The notes under the pieces: generated by a model
The model's input: only the letters and a program-made list of their open reading frames with translations
What the model was told of the DNA's origin: nothing
Database searches by the model: none
Assembly: GCA_001051155.2 (NCBI GenBank)
Contig: JYIP02000003.1
Span: forward strand, 3,968,001 to 4,032,000
Direction: 5' to 3'
Origin: Chrysoporthe austroafricana
Taxonomy: Eukaryota; Ascomycota; Sordariomycetes; Diaporthales; Cryphonectriaceae
DNA length: 64,000 bases
Shown here: one piece after another, positions 46,698 through 59,501 of the stretch
Layout of the letters: the number at the start of each line of letters is the position of its first letter
Position numbering within the stretch: position 1 is the first letter of the stretch
Program-made: the position numbers and the translations under genes

Positions 46698-49600
46698 CTA
46701 GAAGAAGTTCTGTTCACCGTTCTCGGCGGCGTCAGGAGGGTGGATGCCATTGCCAGCGATGCCGTCGCCAAACCCTGGGCCGCCGTTGGCCTTAGCATAA
46801 CCAGCGCCTGCAATGCGGTTGGCGAACTGCTGAGGCGGAGCGTAGTGTTGAGCACGCTGAGGTTGAGGGGGAGGAACCGTGATTACAGAGCTGGAAGGAA
46901 AGGTCTGAGATCCACGGCTGCCATTGATACCGTTGACACCATTCTGGTAACCAGGAGCCAGGATCGAGGTGGTGTTGCTGTTCGACAAACCGCGCGGGTG
47001 AGTCGGACGAAGGGGGATCTGACCTTGGGTAGGATCAGCCGGGGTCACCTGTCCGCTGCCGAGGCGACCACCGGTGGCGTCATAGGCATTGACCTTGGCC
47101 TGAATCTTGCGTCCGTAGGGAGTCTGGCGGACAGCAGGAAGAATCGGACGAATGGCCTCGACCAGTTCCTTCTTCATGTACAAGGTGGCGTGCTCAAGAG
47201 CCGTTTGAATCACGTAGTTGGCGTATGAGTCGCGAATGAGGCGTTCTATCTCGCCGGGGGCCAGCAACTCTTCCACGATCATATCCTTGGAGTCGTTTGC
47301 GGCGCAGCGGAGACACTTCTCGATGACGTTGGAGCTGAACTTGTGGCGGGACAGCTGAGGGATCCTGCCGTGGAATTGCTGAACTAGGGGCTCGGTGAAC
47401 ATGGGCTCGTTCAGGTCGATGATGTACTGAACAACGTAGTTGCCGAAGGGGTCCTGAACCAGAGTGACGGCGTGGTCGGTAATGCGCTGGATGAGCAAGA
47501 CCTTTTGATCGCCAGAGGCGTGGTCGATGCAGCGCTGAAGCACGCAGCAGCCGTGACGGTGGGTGCCAACCTCAACACAGCTGGTGCCGACAGCATCAAA
47601 GATGAACTGAGCATCAAGAGAGCTGAGCTTGTTGAGACACTTTTGGATGACGTGATTGCCGTTGAGGTCCTGGATGAGCTCGACGACACGGTCGCGAAGA
47701 GCCTCAATGATGAGCTGCACCTGATCGTCGTTGGAGATGTGTTCAATCATCTTTTGCAAGGCCCGAGTCCCGTGCTGGTTCAGAGCAATACGGACCATGT
47801 CCCTTGAAGCATTCTGGACAAGGACTGTGCGCTCATCGTCGTTGCAGTACTCGAAGAGCTTCTGGCAGAGGTAGTTACCAAATGGATCGGTCATGAGCTC
47901 TATGACGTGAGAGGAAGTCTCCAGCCAGATCTTGTGGACCTGTTCAGGGTCACGGTTCTCCAGCTGCTTTTGAAGGTAGCGACAACCATGCTGGTCCTTG
48001 CAAAGCTCATAGATGCTGCCACCATAAGCCTCAAGAGGCTGGCCATTGAAGCGGCTCATGGCTACGAAGATGTTAGCGGATTCCCTCATAGAATGTCTCT
48101 TGTGTGCTCACCCTCATTGTCTTGCTGACGGCGGTTCTGAATGATACGAGCCTGGCTATCACGAGGCTGAGGAGGGGCATAGACAGCACCATAGCCGGCG
48201 TAGTTGGCGGGCGAATAGCCGTTGGTACCGTTCAGAGACAAATTATTCATCTGTGCGGACAGCAGAGGAACACCGTGGTAGCCGCCACCGCCATTCATGG
48301 GAGCAGTAGGGCCGGTAAAGCCGGAAGGGCCAGCATTTCCGTAGCCGTTGTTGCCGTAATAGCCATTGTTGTAGGTTGCAAGGCCCTGAGGGCTGGCCAT
48401 GGTGTTGACAGCCGCAGCCTGGGGTGCCTGGGAGAGGGCAGGGCCCTGGGAAATGGCGGGGCCTTGAGGGATGGTAGTGTTCTGGACCTGAAGGAGACCT
48501 GGAGGGTTGAGGGCAGGACCAAAAGGAGCTGCATTGGCATGCAAAGTGGAACCAAGTGACTGATAGCTGACGGCAGAGACATTGTCTCGACCATCAGCAG
48601 AGAGCTCGCGGCTGTGACGGTTGGGCAAGGCGCCAGCAGGAATGCGCCCCATGCTAGCATTGTGGTTGTGCAGGTGCTGCTGAGCAGCGTGATTGGTTGT
48701 GCTGCCAACAGCCGAGCCCGACACCGTCTTAAGGGTGGGAATATCGTTGGCAGAGAAGGACGGCTGCAGCTTGGGAGGGGTAGCAAGCACACTGGCGTTG
48801 TTGGTGGGAGCGGGCGCGTCCGGGGCAGCCTCAACGAATTTCTGCTCGATGGGTTTCATCTCGAGAGAGTGTCGATAGGCGGCAGAGCGACCACCGATGT
48901 TGGATGGCTCGGAGGAAATGGAAGTCTGTGACAGATTGGTTAGAGAGACACTCGCGTTTGGCTGAGAGAAAGCGATAGAAGAGAGACGGCTGAGTGTGCG
49001 ATGACGGGTAGACAAGGCCTTGTAATAATTGGGTGCCAAGGTTGTGGTCGTAGGATCGACTGCGTATGTGGTTTCTGAAAGGTGTAGCAGAAGCTTGACC
49101 CAACACAAACGAACATCAACAAAGGAAAATAACAGACACAGTGCTTGGTGGCGGTTTGAAAAGAGACAGATCCTGCAGGCACGAACTCCTTGACAAAGAG
49201 TTTGTACAGGAATTGCAGCACTTGTACCGTGTCTGTATTTGTATTGGGTGTGGAGGTGAAGGCTGCAGGTGAAGGCGTTGGTGTGGTCGGTTGGAAGTGG
49301 TCGAGGCTTGGAAAAGGGACGTGGGAAGTTGATAGGGCGAGTGAAGGTAGAACAGAAGTTCAGCTACCCCAGACGGCCAAATCGATTGGAACGTATGTAT
49401 TGACTTTTTCCCAACAGCGTTTGCTGTCGTCCAGAGCCAGAGTGAACGTCGAGGCAAGAGCACAACGACCTTCGACATCAAATAGGTAACTCACCATGTT
49501 GGGCCGTGAGACGAGAGCAGTAAAGTTGTCCTCGACGTTGGTTTGCGCGTAGAGTTTGGTCTCTGGTGCACTGTCGTCGTCGCCGAAGAGGAATCCGGTC

Positions 49601-51534
49601 GTGTTTGCTTGATCAAGACCAATATCGTAAAACCCAGTGCGAGATTTCGTCACTGGCATAGAATACCGGTTGACTCTGTCCCAGTAGCTGTCGTTAGCGA
49701 GATCCCAACCATCGAATAGCGAAAGTAGATTACAAGGAAGCTCGAGCGGTCCAAATGCTCGACTTAGGTGCAAGAAACAAGAATGCCTAGAAGCGATGCT
49801 CAAGAGGTGGCCACTTGACTGGTCTGCGCAACCCAGGACGAAGCAGAGGTGGATTAGGAATCTGGTACAAAAGGAAAATATCTTCAGAAGGCAGAAGTGG
49901 AGGTAGGAGGAAAGGCTTGGGGTTTGTCGAGAAACACACTAAACGTGGCAGAAGGAGCGAGGGGAAGAACTGAGCCCAACAAATACCGAGACGAGAGTTG
50001 GCGTTTTGTAGTTGAGCGATCTCCCACTTCGAAAGTGAACCGACCAACGGAGCCAGCAATCCGATTGTCCAAAACCTCTGTATTATTGAACAATTAACAA
50101 TACCAGGGGATTGAACAACCCGAACGCGACGTCCATTGAAGGTGGCCCAAGATCGAGGTTAGAGCAGAAGGTAGGTTTGAAGATGGTCGAAGCTCAACCA
50201 GTTCAATCTTCCTCCGCTGGACGGAAAGTACCCTTGCTTATACAGTTTGCGAAGACCAGAGCAGAGCAGGATCTGCCCTTACACCGCCAGCTCCAGCTTG
50301 CTTGCGGTTGCGAAGCTATTGTGCAACGACAACTCCGCGGAACGAAAGGCCACACGGCCAAAACCATTTCCACCTGCGACCGCGAGGATACCAGGAGAAG
50401 AAAAAAAAAAAAAAAAAAAAGGAAAAACAAAAAGCAAAGGGAGGGGAGGGGGAAAACACGCCCCCTCCACTCTTCGCGACCCGCCTTCTCTTTTTTGTCC
50501 TTCTCCCGGCTTCGNAAAAAAAACCCAAAAAAAAAAAAAAAAAAAAAAAAAAAAGGAAAAACTAAAAGCCTACGTACGCGTTGGTTGATCGATGGGACGT
50601 AGGATCTTGGCGAACAGCCTCCTCCTTCTCGTCCTCGTCACTGTTTCTTCTGGATGTCTGTTGCGACCATGACGGTAGCTGGTCGTCGAAGGCAAAACGA
50701 TTCAGCGGGACGCCCGACTGCGGCGACGCGAGGATGGAGCCTGATCGTGCAGAGCGGTTGGCCATGCCAGGAGGAGACGTCAGGCTGGACAACGAGTATC
50801 GATTCGGCCGAGAGAACATAGAAGGGAAGCCAGTCGGCGTCTCACGGTACTCAGGGGGTGTCGTTGGCTCGGATTGATGCCCCGCGAGTCTGCCGTGCTC
50901 CTCCATCATCTGCGAAAGTTCCACCTCGTGCTTCGCCATCTCGGCCTCGAAAAGTCGCTTCTGCTCCCGGATTTTCTCATACTCCATCCGCTTTTTTTCT
51001 ATCTGCCGCGCCGTTAGCAGTTGTTGTTCCTGGGCGTCGGCACCCGCCATCGGGGTTCTTGGGCACAGGGGCCCTCCGCCCATCGGCGGCTTCTCCAATA
51101 CAGCGTCGGGGGCAGTTCGAAAGCACACGCACCAATTGCAATCGTTGCATCTCCTGCTGCAAAATAGTCAGCATACATTCAGTCGACGAGTGTTCTGCAG
51201 GCGCCGAAAAGCAGGAGTGACTCGTAATTCTGGGTTGTGCCCGCGCGTGGAGGCTGGGCAAGCCCAAAACAGACGCGCGACCGCATAGACATCAGCCGCG
51301 ACCACGCACCTGGTACTCCTGCTCTGGGCCGCGAGGGCCCATGTTTGATGACAATGTTGGTACACGCCCCGAGTCGGTGGTGAACCGGCGGGACAGGTTG
51401 GATCGGGGATCTTGGACGGGCTGCTGAAAGGTCTGGGAGAGGCGGTTGCGAGGAGGAGAGACGAGGGAGTTCATCGTGGTGGCATCGCTCCGGGGAGACT
51501 GCTGGGCTCGAAATCGCAACTCGTTGGGATCCAT
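46698..51534 (-). CDS. PUF4: Pumilio (PUF) RNA-binding protein, Puf4-like
   Basis: PUF proteins bind UGUA-containing 3' UTRs and repress or destabilise mRNAs. Six exons are inferred: 51534-51310, 51156-51133 (24 nt), 51029-50578, 49675-49495, 48925-48112 and 48061-46698. All phases agree and give about 1019 residues. The N-terminus has a coiled segment built across three exons (EYQ / QEMQRLQL / EQQLLTARQIEKKRMEYEK). Exon 4 carries a conserved-looking block (MPVTKSRTGFYDIGLDQANT). The PUM domain spans about 567-890 with eight repeats: HGCRYLQK, GNYLCQK, HGTRALQK, GNHVIQK, HGCCVLQR, GNYVVQY, SSNVIEK, ANYVIQT. The HGTRALQ and HGCCVLQ recognition triplets favour Puf4 over Puf3. Introns 3 (902 nt) and 4 (569 nt) are unusually long. 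Intron 4's acceptor (CTAAC...CACAG|ACT) was chosen by branch point and phase and is the weakest point. Confidence 0.85.
50401..50554. repeat. A-rich low complexity with an ambiguous base, inside the Puf4-like intron 3
   Basis: A run of about 20 A at 50400-50420, mixed A/G sequence, and a second run of about 25 A at 50529-50554 flank a single N at 50515. On the gene's strand (minus) these are poly-T tracts within a 902-nt intron. The N and homopolymers suggest an unresolved or joined stretch in the assembly, so the local length is unreliable. Confidence 0.8.
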
Positions 51535-54500
51535 CTTGGGAATGTTTCGTAAAAACAGCCTCTTAAAAACGTTCGGACAACTCCTCGGACTTTTGGGTCG
51601 GTCTCTTCGTACACGGCCGAAATGGCACCGGTTTCTCGTCTACTATGCTTGGGCGGGCCAGCGTTAGCATTGTGAGTCCTCAAAGTCTGAAGCAGCCTTG
51701 TGTCGGGCCCTTGCTGATCTGAGGTGGGGTGTGTGTGTGCAATGCCGGACTAGGGATCAGCTCTGTCGCATCAGCCAGATCGCAGCCGGGCACATGCGCT
51801 GAGGCGTGTCTGCGCCTGGTGCATTCCTGTCCTGGGGAAGGGCCTATCCATCCTCATCACGAGCCAGGATTGAGGCAGCTGGCGGGGAGGGCCAGCAGTA
51901 CTGGACAGGATGGGGATGCGCAGGGCTGCTCTGATGCCCAGCCGACACAGGCTGCAGAGGGTGGACTCGACTCGACTCACCTAGACAACAATATGGCACA
52001 ATTTGCGCCCTGGAGAGCCAGGAGCATCAAGAGTGAAGAAATTCAAACACGGGTCAAAGCGATCCGTGATCAGGTCTGGATAAAAAGAGTGTGGGTGAAG
52101 GAGGTGAAGGACGTAACAGGAAGAGAGCAGAGGAGGGGGATGGGAATGACTTGCCCAAAGGAGGACATGGAGGAACGACTGTACCCAGCCGCAAGCGCTG
52201 CGCTGCGCTGCGCTGCTGCTGCGCTGCATCTGCATCTGTGTCTGCATCTGCGCCTGCGCCTGCGCCTGGTCTCCAAGGGACGGGGTTGGAGGGGCGCTGG
52301 CTAGGCCAGGGGGACCTGCTTGCCCTCGCCGGAGCATGATTCCTCAGGTACCCCTGGACCCTGCGCGCACTAACATGGACACTAACACCTCACGGTGCGC
52401 TTCCTCCTGCAACCATCCTCGCCGCTCGGGCGATGACATTAATAATAATTGCCATGTTCTTTTGATCAATGAGCCTTGTATGGGGTCCGGGTCGTTCACA
52501 CGAAGACTCGACCGTGTCGTCGAGAGGATAGTGGTCTTCCACGGGATCGCACGAGCTTATTTGTAGGTTCGTTCCGGAACACGGGCACAGCTGGCCAACC
52601 AACCCCCTCTGTTGCCTCTTCCTGCCGGTACTGTACAACTCCAATATAGCCTGCGGGCGGGTTGTGGAATAGTACTCAACGGCTCAGATTCCGAAACCAC
52701 CACTGCAGGTGGCTTGAAGACACACCACCAGCCCAACGGCAGATCGATAAGCTCAACCGCCATTGGCGGTGTAGAGCAGTACCCCATACTGAGACCCCGA
52801 GCTGGCCTGCCAGCCTGCCAGCCTGCTACCAAAACGGTCTGTCTATATCGCAGGCGAGGGAGGCCCAGTATGTAGGTCCGTACGTGCCCGCCAGCCACCC
52901 CGATCGACTGGGGGCTGGGCATCTGGAAGTCGGCGCCGATGCGTAGCGACTTAATTACGGAAAGCCTCCGTCCTTCGTCAGGCGTGCTCGAGCCCTCGAG
53001 GCCTGCATACTTGCTCGCACAGGCGACGTGCATTGCAGCGCTGGGGCGTCGGTGGGTTTGATGGGTCCTGATCCCCAGGCCAGGTCCCGTCAATTTTGTC
53101 TCCTGCAGCGGCGCTACCACGGCACCCCTCCCAGATGCAGCACACGCGCATCGTGTTGGGTTCCTGAAACTACACCTCCTCGCGTGTAACCTCATCTCTA
53201 TCATGTATCTACCCACCTGCATTAGGACGAACTTTGACATTGTGCACGAGGGCGTAGAGGTGTAAATTTAGGCTATAAGTCCCTTATAAGTTATGCTTAC
53301 CCCGTACGCTGGGCGCACATATCGAGGCCACAGAAAGCCAAATGCATGCTCACCTATATTTACGGCGCATATCCCGCGGGGAATGCGTGATACTACGTAC
53401 GGCAGAATTTCTGGTCGTGAAAGAATGGCTTCCGATCGTCGTACGGCCACTGAGGGGTTTAGCCGATGGACCACGATCTAGAAGTAGATCGGCCTTGCTT
53501 ATTATCTAGTAGTACACCACCACCCCATCCTCTTCCCGAGAGATTCTAGGTGCTTGTCTGTCCCGACACCCATCCCTCGTGTTTCGAAGACAAAAAGTCT
53601 CAGGGACTGGTTACCCGATACGGCAACTCAGTGGCACCTACACAACCCAGAGCGAGCATGTCACCAAGTTGCCATTGGCCAAACTAACCTCCGGCCTGCC
53701 ATCCCATGGCCGAGCCACCCAAAGGGTAGATCACCCGGGGAGCCAAGAAACCCTACTGCCATAGTACCTTCAGTATGAGAGGGATCATACCATAGGTAAG
53801 GTTCTCGGCCCGCTGAATCAAATCTCAGGGATCAGAGCTGACCCGAGCAAGAACAGGTCCCCACCTTTACGTTGGGCACTTGCAGACATCGCGTCATCCT
53901 TGTCTTGATCGATCTGACAGGGGCGATACTGGAATCCCACGGGCATGTCGCGGCTATTGTGATTTTTTTTTTCCTTTCCTCTTCCTCTCGCCTCCGTCCC
54001 AGCCGCAAACTTAATCCAGGACTATAGTCTTTGCTACAAGAAGCATCGATGGTCTGGTGTAGAAACCTGCACGGTCCAGTACCCGATCACTCCTCATAGG
54101 CCCGCCTTTGGCCCCTGCCGATACGGTACCCTACCATTGTGGGCCTTCCGCACGCCGGAGGATCTGCGTACGCACAGATTCCCACTCCTCTCGTGGCTTG
54201 CCGGCATCGTCAGCGAGATGGTAGATCAGCAAATAGCATCACCCAAGCAGGAGGGCCTGCAGGAGGAGGTGGCGACTGAGGCTCAAGACTTCCCCTCATT
54301 CACCGACTTTTGACGTGTGTCAGTGGGGATGGGGGAGTGTGCTAGAGCTGCAGTTCAATGCGGTGCCGGACGAGACATCAGCCTGTCATGGCTCAAGTTG
54401 TCGATCGATCTCGAGCTAATATGGCACGTGTATTAGAAATTGCTTTTTTCTACCATGTAGAGGGAGGGTCAATGGTACATCGGTATGGACATCAGGAGGG

Positions 54501-55331
54501 CACTTCCCCAAGATAATTGTGCTGTTATACCATTCCTAGTGCGAGGTTTCATGCCAACGGTCGTGAAAACGGATGAGCAACGTCCTGCCTCTCGGGTTTC
54601 TCCCGGTCCCCTCTCCCTTTAGGGAAAAGAGTTAGGCCTTAGTCAAACTTCGCTGAATGTCGAATATGTAGCCTCCGGAACTCTCAGGCTACAGACAAAT
54701 GTCTTGCAGTTGAAGAGCTACGAGGCTGCTAGCTGAACTACAGTGTAAGCCAATATCTCTAGATAGCCGAATATGAACGGCGTGCTCCGTGGCCTCGGCC
54801 TCTACCACCCGCTCTTTAGGGCCAGAAGAGTGTTTGAGCCGACTCGCTATCACAACGCATTGCCCCGGAATCCCATTATGTGAGTGCACTATTATACCCT
54901 TCCGCACCCGTCACCCAGTGCGACCCAGCCTTTTGCTCTGGTGTACGGTCGCTGCTCGAGAGTGCTACGGTCCCGTTCTCGAAAGGGGGAACGGGCACAC
55001 TCAGAAATTACATTATGTATATATTCTCCTGGGGAACTGGATGGTACTTGGCCTTGGCTCAGCCTAAGGTTGAACGCACACCTGAGAGGACTCTGCTATA
55101 TGTCATGCCTACATCGTGCAGTTCAACTCGGCCGCAAAGGGGTTAATACATTAAATTACTGATCATTGCACAGAGTGGTACTACCTAGATACTCTATGAA
55201 TTACAGCCGAAAGGAGCGTCCAGTCTTGTGAATACTCTCACATCCAAATGTTGAAATGGGACATTGTGCTACTGTAGCAGGGATTACTATAGTACTCAAT
55301 GGGGTCCTGATGAGTTTCTTATCTTATCGGC
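51535..55331. promoter_or_regulatory. Divergent intergenic region (Puf4-like / RPC2)
   Basis: Upstream regions of two divergent genes, about 3.8 kb. Contains the CGCTG/TCTGCA/GCCTGC simple repeats at 52196-52268, gcctgcca iterations near 52805-52825, and a T/C run near 53965-53995. No recognisable gene or RNA gene was found. Several 60-190-codon frames have no coding-like composition. Confidence 0.45.
52196..52268 (+). repeat. Compound simple repeat (CGCTG)n-(GCATCT)n-(GCCTGC)n
   Basis: Successive short runs of cgctg, gctgct, gcatct and gcctgc make one compound microsatellite of about 70 bp in the 5' flank of the Puf4-like gene. It is probably length-polymorphic. It is not in a credible coding frame. 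Confidence 0.8.
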
Positions 55332-58300
55332 ATGACTACCCAAAAACTCCCCCGCGGCACGAAAAGCCTCCAAATTCTCGACGTCGACCTCCCAAACTTC
55401 AACAAAACCGCACGCGACCATGAGAAGGAGACCAAAATGCCCATGATCCAGGACGACGGCTTCGAGGCCCTCTTGGAACCTTTCTACAATGGCAAGAAGC
55501 TGACCGATCCCATCTCTACTAAAGAGGATAAATACCAGCTTCTGCCGGCGTTCTTGAAAGTCAAGGGTAAGCAAGCAACCGCGACACCGTCCGCGCAAAG
55601 CTAATGTTTTGGGACCACATCGCTCACAACCGCTTCCAGGCCTCATCAAACAGCACATTGACTCCTACAACTACTTCGTCGAGCAAGATATCAAGGAAAT
55701 CGTCAAGGCGAACCGCATTATTCGCAGCGATGTCGACAGCGGCTTCTACCTCGAGTTCCTCGACATTCGGGTCGAAAAACCAACCAGGGCAGATCAGGCG
55801 TCCTCTTATAAGGCCAAGAGCCATGTAACGCCTATGGAGTGCCGGTTGCGGGATATGACCTATGCGGCTCCCATTGTTATCGACATTGCCTACATCCGCG
55901 ATAGGAAGAAGATCATCCGACGCAACGTCCTCCTCGGCCGCATGCCAATCATGCTCAAGAGCTCGAAATGTGTCTTGGCTGGTGCGCCAAACTCCCAGAT
56001 GGAGCTCATGAACGAGTGCCCTCTGGACCCGGGCGGCTACTTCATCATCGGAGGAACGGAGAAGGTCATTCTCATCCAGGAACAGCTGAGCAAGAACCGG
56101 GTGATCGTAGAGGCCGATGACAAGAAGGAGACCATACAAGCTTCCGTCACGAGTTCTACACACGAGCGGAAGTCGAAGACATATGTCATCCTCAAGAAGG
56201 ATCGTATCGTGCTGCGGCACAACATCATTGTCGAGGATATCCCCATCGCCATTGTCCTGAAAGCCCTCGGCGGTCTCTCAGATTACGAGATCATGCAGCT
56301 GGTGGCCGGTCCAGACGGCCGCTATCAGGATGACTTCTCTCTCAACTTCGACGAGGCGACCAAGGTCGGCGTACACACACAGCAGCAAGCCCTGGAGTAC
56401 ATCGGCACTCGAGTCAAGATGGGATCGAAAGCCAAGCCCCCGTTTGGTGCTGCCCCTCGACGCAACAACATTGAGGAAGGTCTCGACGCACTTGCCAACA
56501 TTGTGCTTGCTCACGTTCCCATAGAGGGGCTCGACTTCTACCCGAAAGCTGTCTACGTGGCCATGATGGTGCGACGAGTGCTCATGGCTTCGCATGATCC
56601 CAAATTGGTGGATGATCGTGATTTTGTTGGCAACAAGCGACTTGAGTTGGCTGGGCAGATGCTTTCACTTCTCTTCGAGGATCTCTTCAAGCAGTTTCAG
56701 GGGAACCTGAAGAATCTGATAGACAAAGTGTTCAAAAAGCCCACCAAAGCTGTTGCCTTTGATCCCCTGACGCACATCAGCTCATCAGGAAGCTACATCA
56801 CACAAGGCATGAACCGAGCGATCCAGTCCGGCAATTGGAGTGTTAAGCGATTCAACATGAACCGGGCCGGTGTTACGCACGTGCTGAGTCGCCTAAGTTA
56901 TATCGCAGCGCTTGGAATGATGACAAGAATTACCAGTCAGTTTGAGAAGACGCGGAAGGTATCTGGACCCCGAGCTCTGCAGCCATCGCAATGGGGGATG
57001 TTGTGCACCTCAGATACTCCTGAAGGAGAGGCTTGTGGTCTGGTCAAGAATTTGGCCCTGATGACTCACATCACAGTCGAATCTGGCGAGGAGCCCGTCA
57101 AGAAGTTCATCCTCACCATGGACTCCGAGGTGGAACCGATCCGGAACTTCTCTGGATCAGAGATACATTCACCAGGAACATACATCATCGCCGTCAACGG
57201 AACCCCATACGCGCTTACCAGCCATCCGAAGCGATTTGCTGCCAGGTTCAGAACCATGCGCCGCCGCGGGTTCATAGACCCGTTTGTGAGCCTCAACGTG
57301 AACTCCCACTTCAAGACCATCTTCATCGCAACCGACGAAGGGAGAGTTTGCCGCCCATACATCATTGTTCAGAACGGTGTCTCAACTTTACAACCTGAGC
57401 ACCTCAGGCTCCTGCAGGAGGGCGAGATTGGGTTCGACGATTTCCTCCGCAACGGTATCGTCGAGTATCTTGACGTCAACGAAGAGAACGATACTCTCAT
57501 CGCTCTGTACGAATCGGATATCACGCAGAGCACAACTCATGTCGAGATCGAGCCTTTTACCATCCTCGGTGCTGTTGCCGGTCTCATCCCGTTCCCTCAC
57601 CACAACCAGTCTCCTCGAAACACGTACCAATGCGCTATGGGTAAACAAGCCATTGGTGCCATTGCCTACAACCAGTTCAACCGAATCGACACCCTTCTCT
57701 ACACCTTAGTGTATCCCCAACGGCCGATGGTCATTAGTAAAACCATCGAACTCACAAGCTATGACAAGCTGCCTGCGGGTCATAATGCGACGGTCGTCGT
57801 TATGTCCTATTCGGGCTACGATATTGAAGATGCGCTGGTCTTGAACAAGGCATCGTGCGATCGAGGGTTTGGGCGGTGCCAGGTCTTCCGCAAATACACT
57901 GCAGAGATGCAGAGGTACACCAACGGCCGTTCAGAGCGAGTAGGACAACCAGAAAAAGATCCTGTGACCAGACAGAAGATCCCGAAGCATGAAGTGCTGG
58001 ATTCTGACGGTCTTGCGAGGGTCGGCTGGCAGGTGCACAGCGGTGAGACGATGATCAAAAAGGAGACGCCGCTCGACACGGGACAGAATACCATTCCGGG
58101 TGACAAGGGGACCAATGACTTCCGCGACACCTCCATCGCGTACCGCATCCCAGACCCGGCCTACATCGACAAGGTTCTCGTCACACAAACGGAAAAGGAG
58201 AACGTGCTTGTCAAGGTCCAAACGCGACAGACTCGGCGTCCTGAACTCGGCGACAAGTTCTCATCTCGACACGGACAGAAGGGTGTCGTGGGTATTATAG

Positions 58301-58986
58301 TCGACCAGGAGGACCTCCCCTTCAGCGACAAAGGTCTCGTCCCCGACATCATCATGAATCCTCACGGTTTCCCCTCTCGAATGACGGTCGGCAAGCTACT
58401 TGAGTGTCTGACCGGCAAGGCCTCCATCGTTCACGGACGGAAGCAGTACGGGTACGGCGACGCATTCCGATCCCACCCCGTCGAAGAAGTCAGTAAAGTC
58501 CTCGTCGACTACGGCTTCTCATGGGAGGGCAAAGACTACTTCACTTCCGGCATCACGGGTGAGCCTCTCGAGGCATACATCTTTAACGGTCCCATCTTCT
58601 ATCAGCGCCTCAAGCACATGGTGCAGGACAAGATGCACTCCCGGGCGCGCGGCCCGCGCGCCATTCTCACGAGGCAGCCCACCGAGGGTCGCTCGCGCGA
58701 CGGTGGCCTGCGTCTAGGAGAAATGGAACGTGACTGTCTGATTGCTTATGGTGCGTCGCAGCTGCTGCTCGAGCGGCTGATGCACAGCTCCGACGGCACG
58801 AGTATCGACATCTGCCAACGATGCGGACTGTTTGGGTACAAGGGATACTGCCAGACCTGCAAGAGCACCAGGGAGGTCACGCAAATGACAATGCCGTATG
58901 CTGCGAAGTTGTTGGTTCAGGAGCTGATCTCGATGAACGTTGGCGTGCGGCTGCAGATGGAGGACGAGTTCCCTCACCCCAGGTGA
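55332..58986 (+). CDS. RPC2: RNA polymerase III second-largest subunit (RPC2/RET1)
   Basis: This is the beta-like catalytic subunit of Pol III, which transcribes tRNA and 5S genes. Two exons (55332-55566 and 55640-58986) join across a 73-nt intron (G|GTAAGC...TTCCAG), giving 1193 residues, close to the usual 1130-1200. Assignment to Pol III rather than Pol II rests on [20 protein letters not shown] near the N-terminus and MGKQAIGAIAYNQFNRIDTL. Core motifs: SYSGYDIEDALVLNKAS (about 801-817), GDKFSSRHGQKGVVG (about 949-963, hybrid-binding lysines), NPHGFPSRMTVGKLLE (about 982-997). The C-terminal zinc site is C1137-x2-C1140 ... C1149-x2-C1152 (CQRCGLFGYKGYCQTC). Start context is ordinary. No damage seen. 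The gene is tail-to-tail with RAD57. Confidence 0.96.
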
Positions 58987-59501
58987 TGAGAGTGTCGTCT
59001 GGCAGCTGAAAGAATCGGAGAGGTGTGTACAAGCATGTCATCCTTTGAGACGATGACCGTAGATAGAAACGTCCTTTTGCACAGCGATACGGCGTCTGGA
59101 ACCTTGGATGGGCAAAGATCAATACCAGTCGGGTGGATAGGACAATTTAGTCTTTGTAGCAAAATCGATGAAGGGCATTGATAGTGCTGCCCATCACTGA
59201 ACCATTGCAATCGAAGTTCCCGGTTGTAAGAGGATAAAACTATGGGGCAAATACATCGAGCCGCAGAGATAATCATTCGGTCTATACTCTCCCAGTAGGC
59301 AGGCAGTGTTAAAAAAGAGAAATAGAGGTTCAGATCGTTAGCAATGCCAAGCAATATCGTAGAACAAATCACTGGACCTCACGCAAAAGGCCCGTCGTTT
59401 AAGAAGTACGTGGAGGAGGTAACAATGGCATGCGCGTCCACTATCCATCCATGTCATTACTCATAGCATCATATCTGCTTCTCGCCTCTCACTTCGTATC
59501 C
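58987..59501. other. Short convergent interval (RPC2 / RAD57)
   Basis: About 0.5 kb with the 3' UTRs of both genes; these may overlap. No other feature was seen. Confidence 0.5.
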
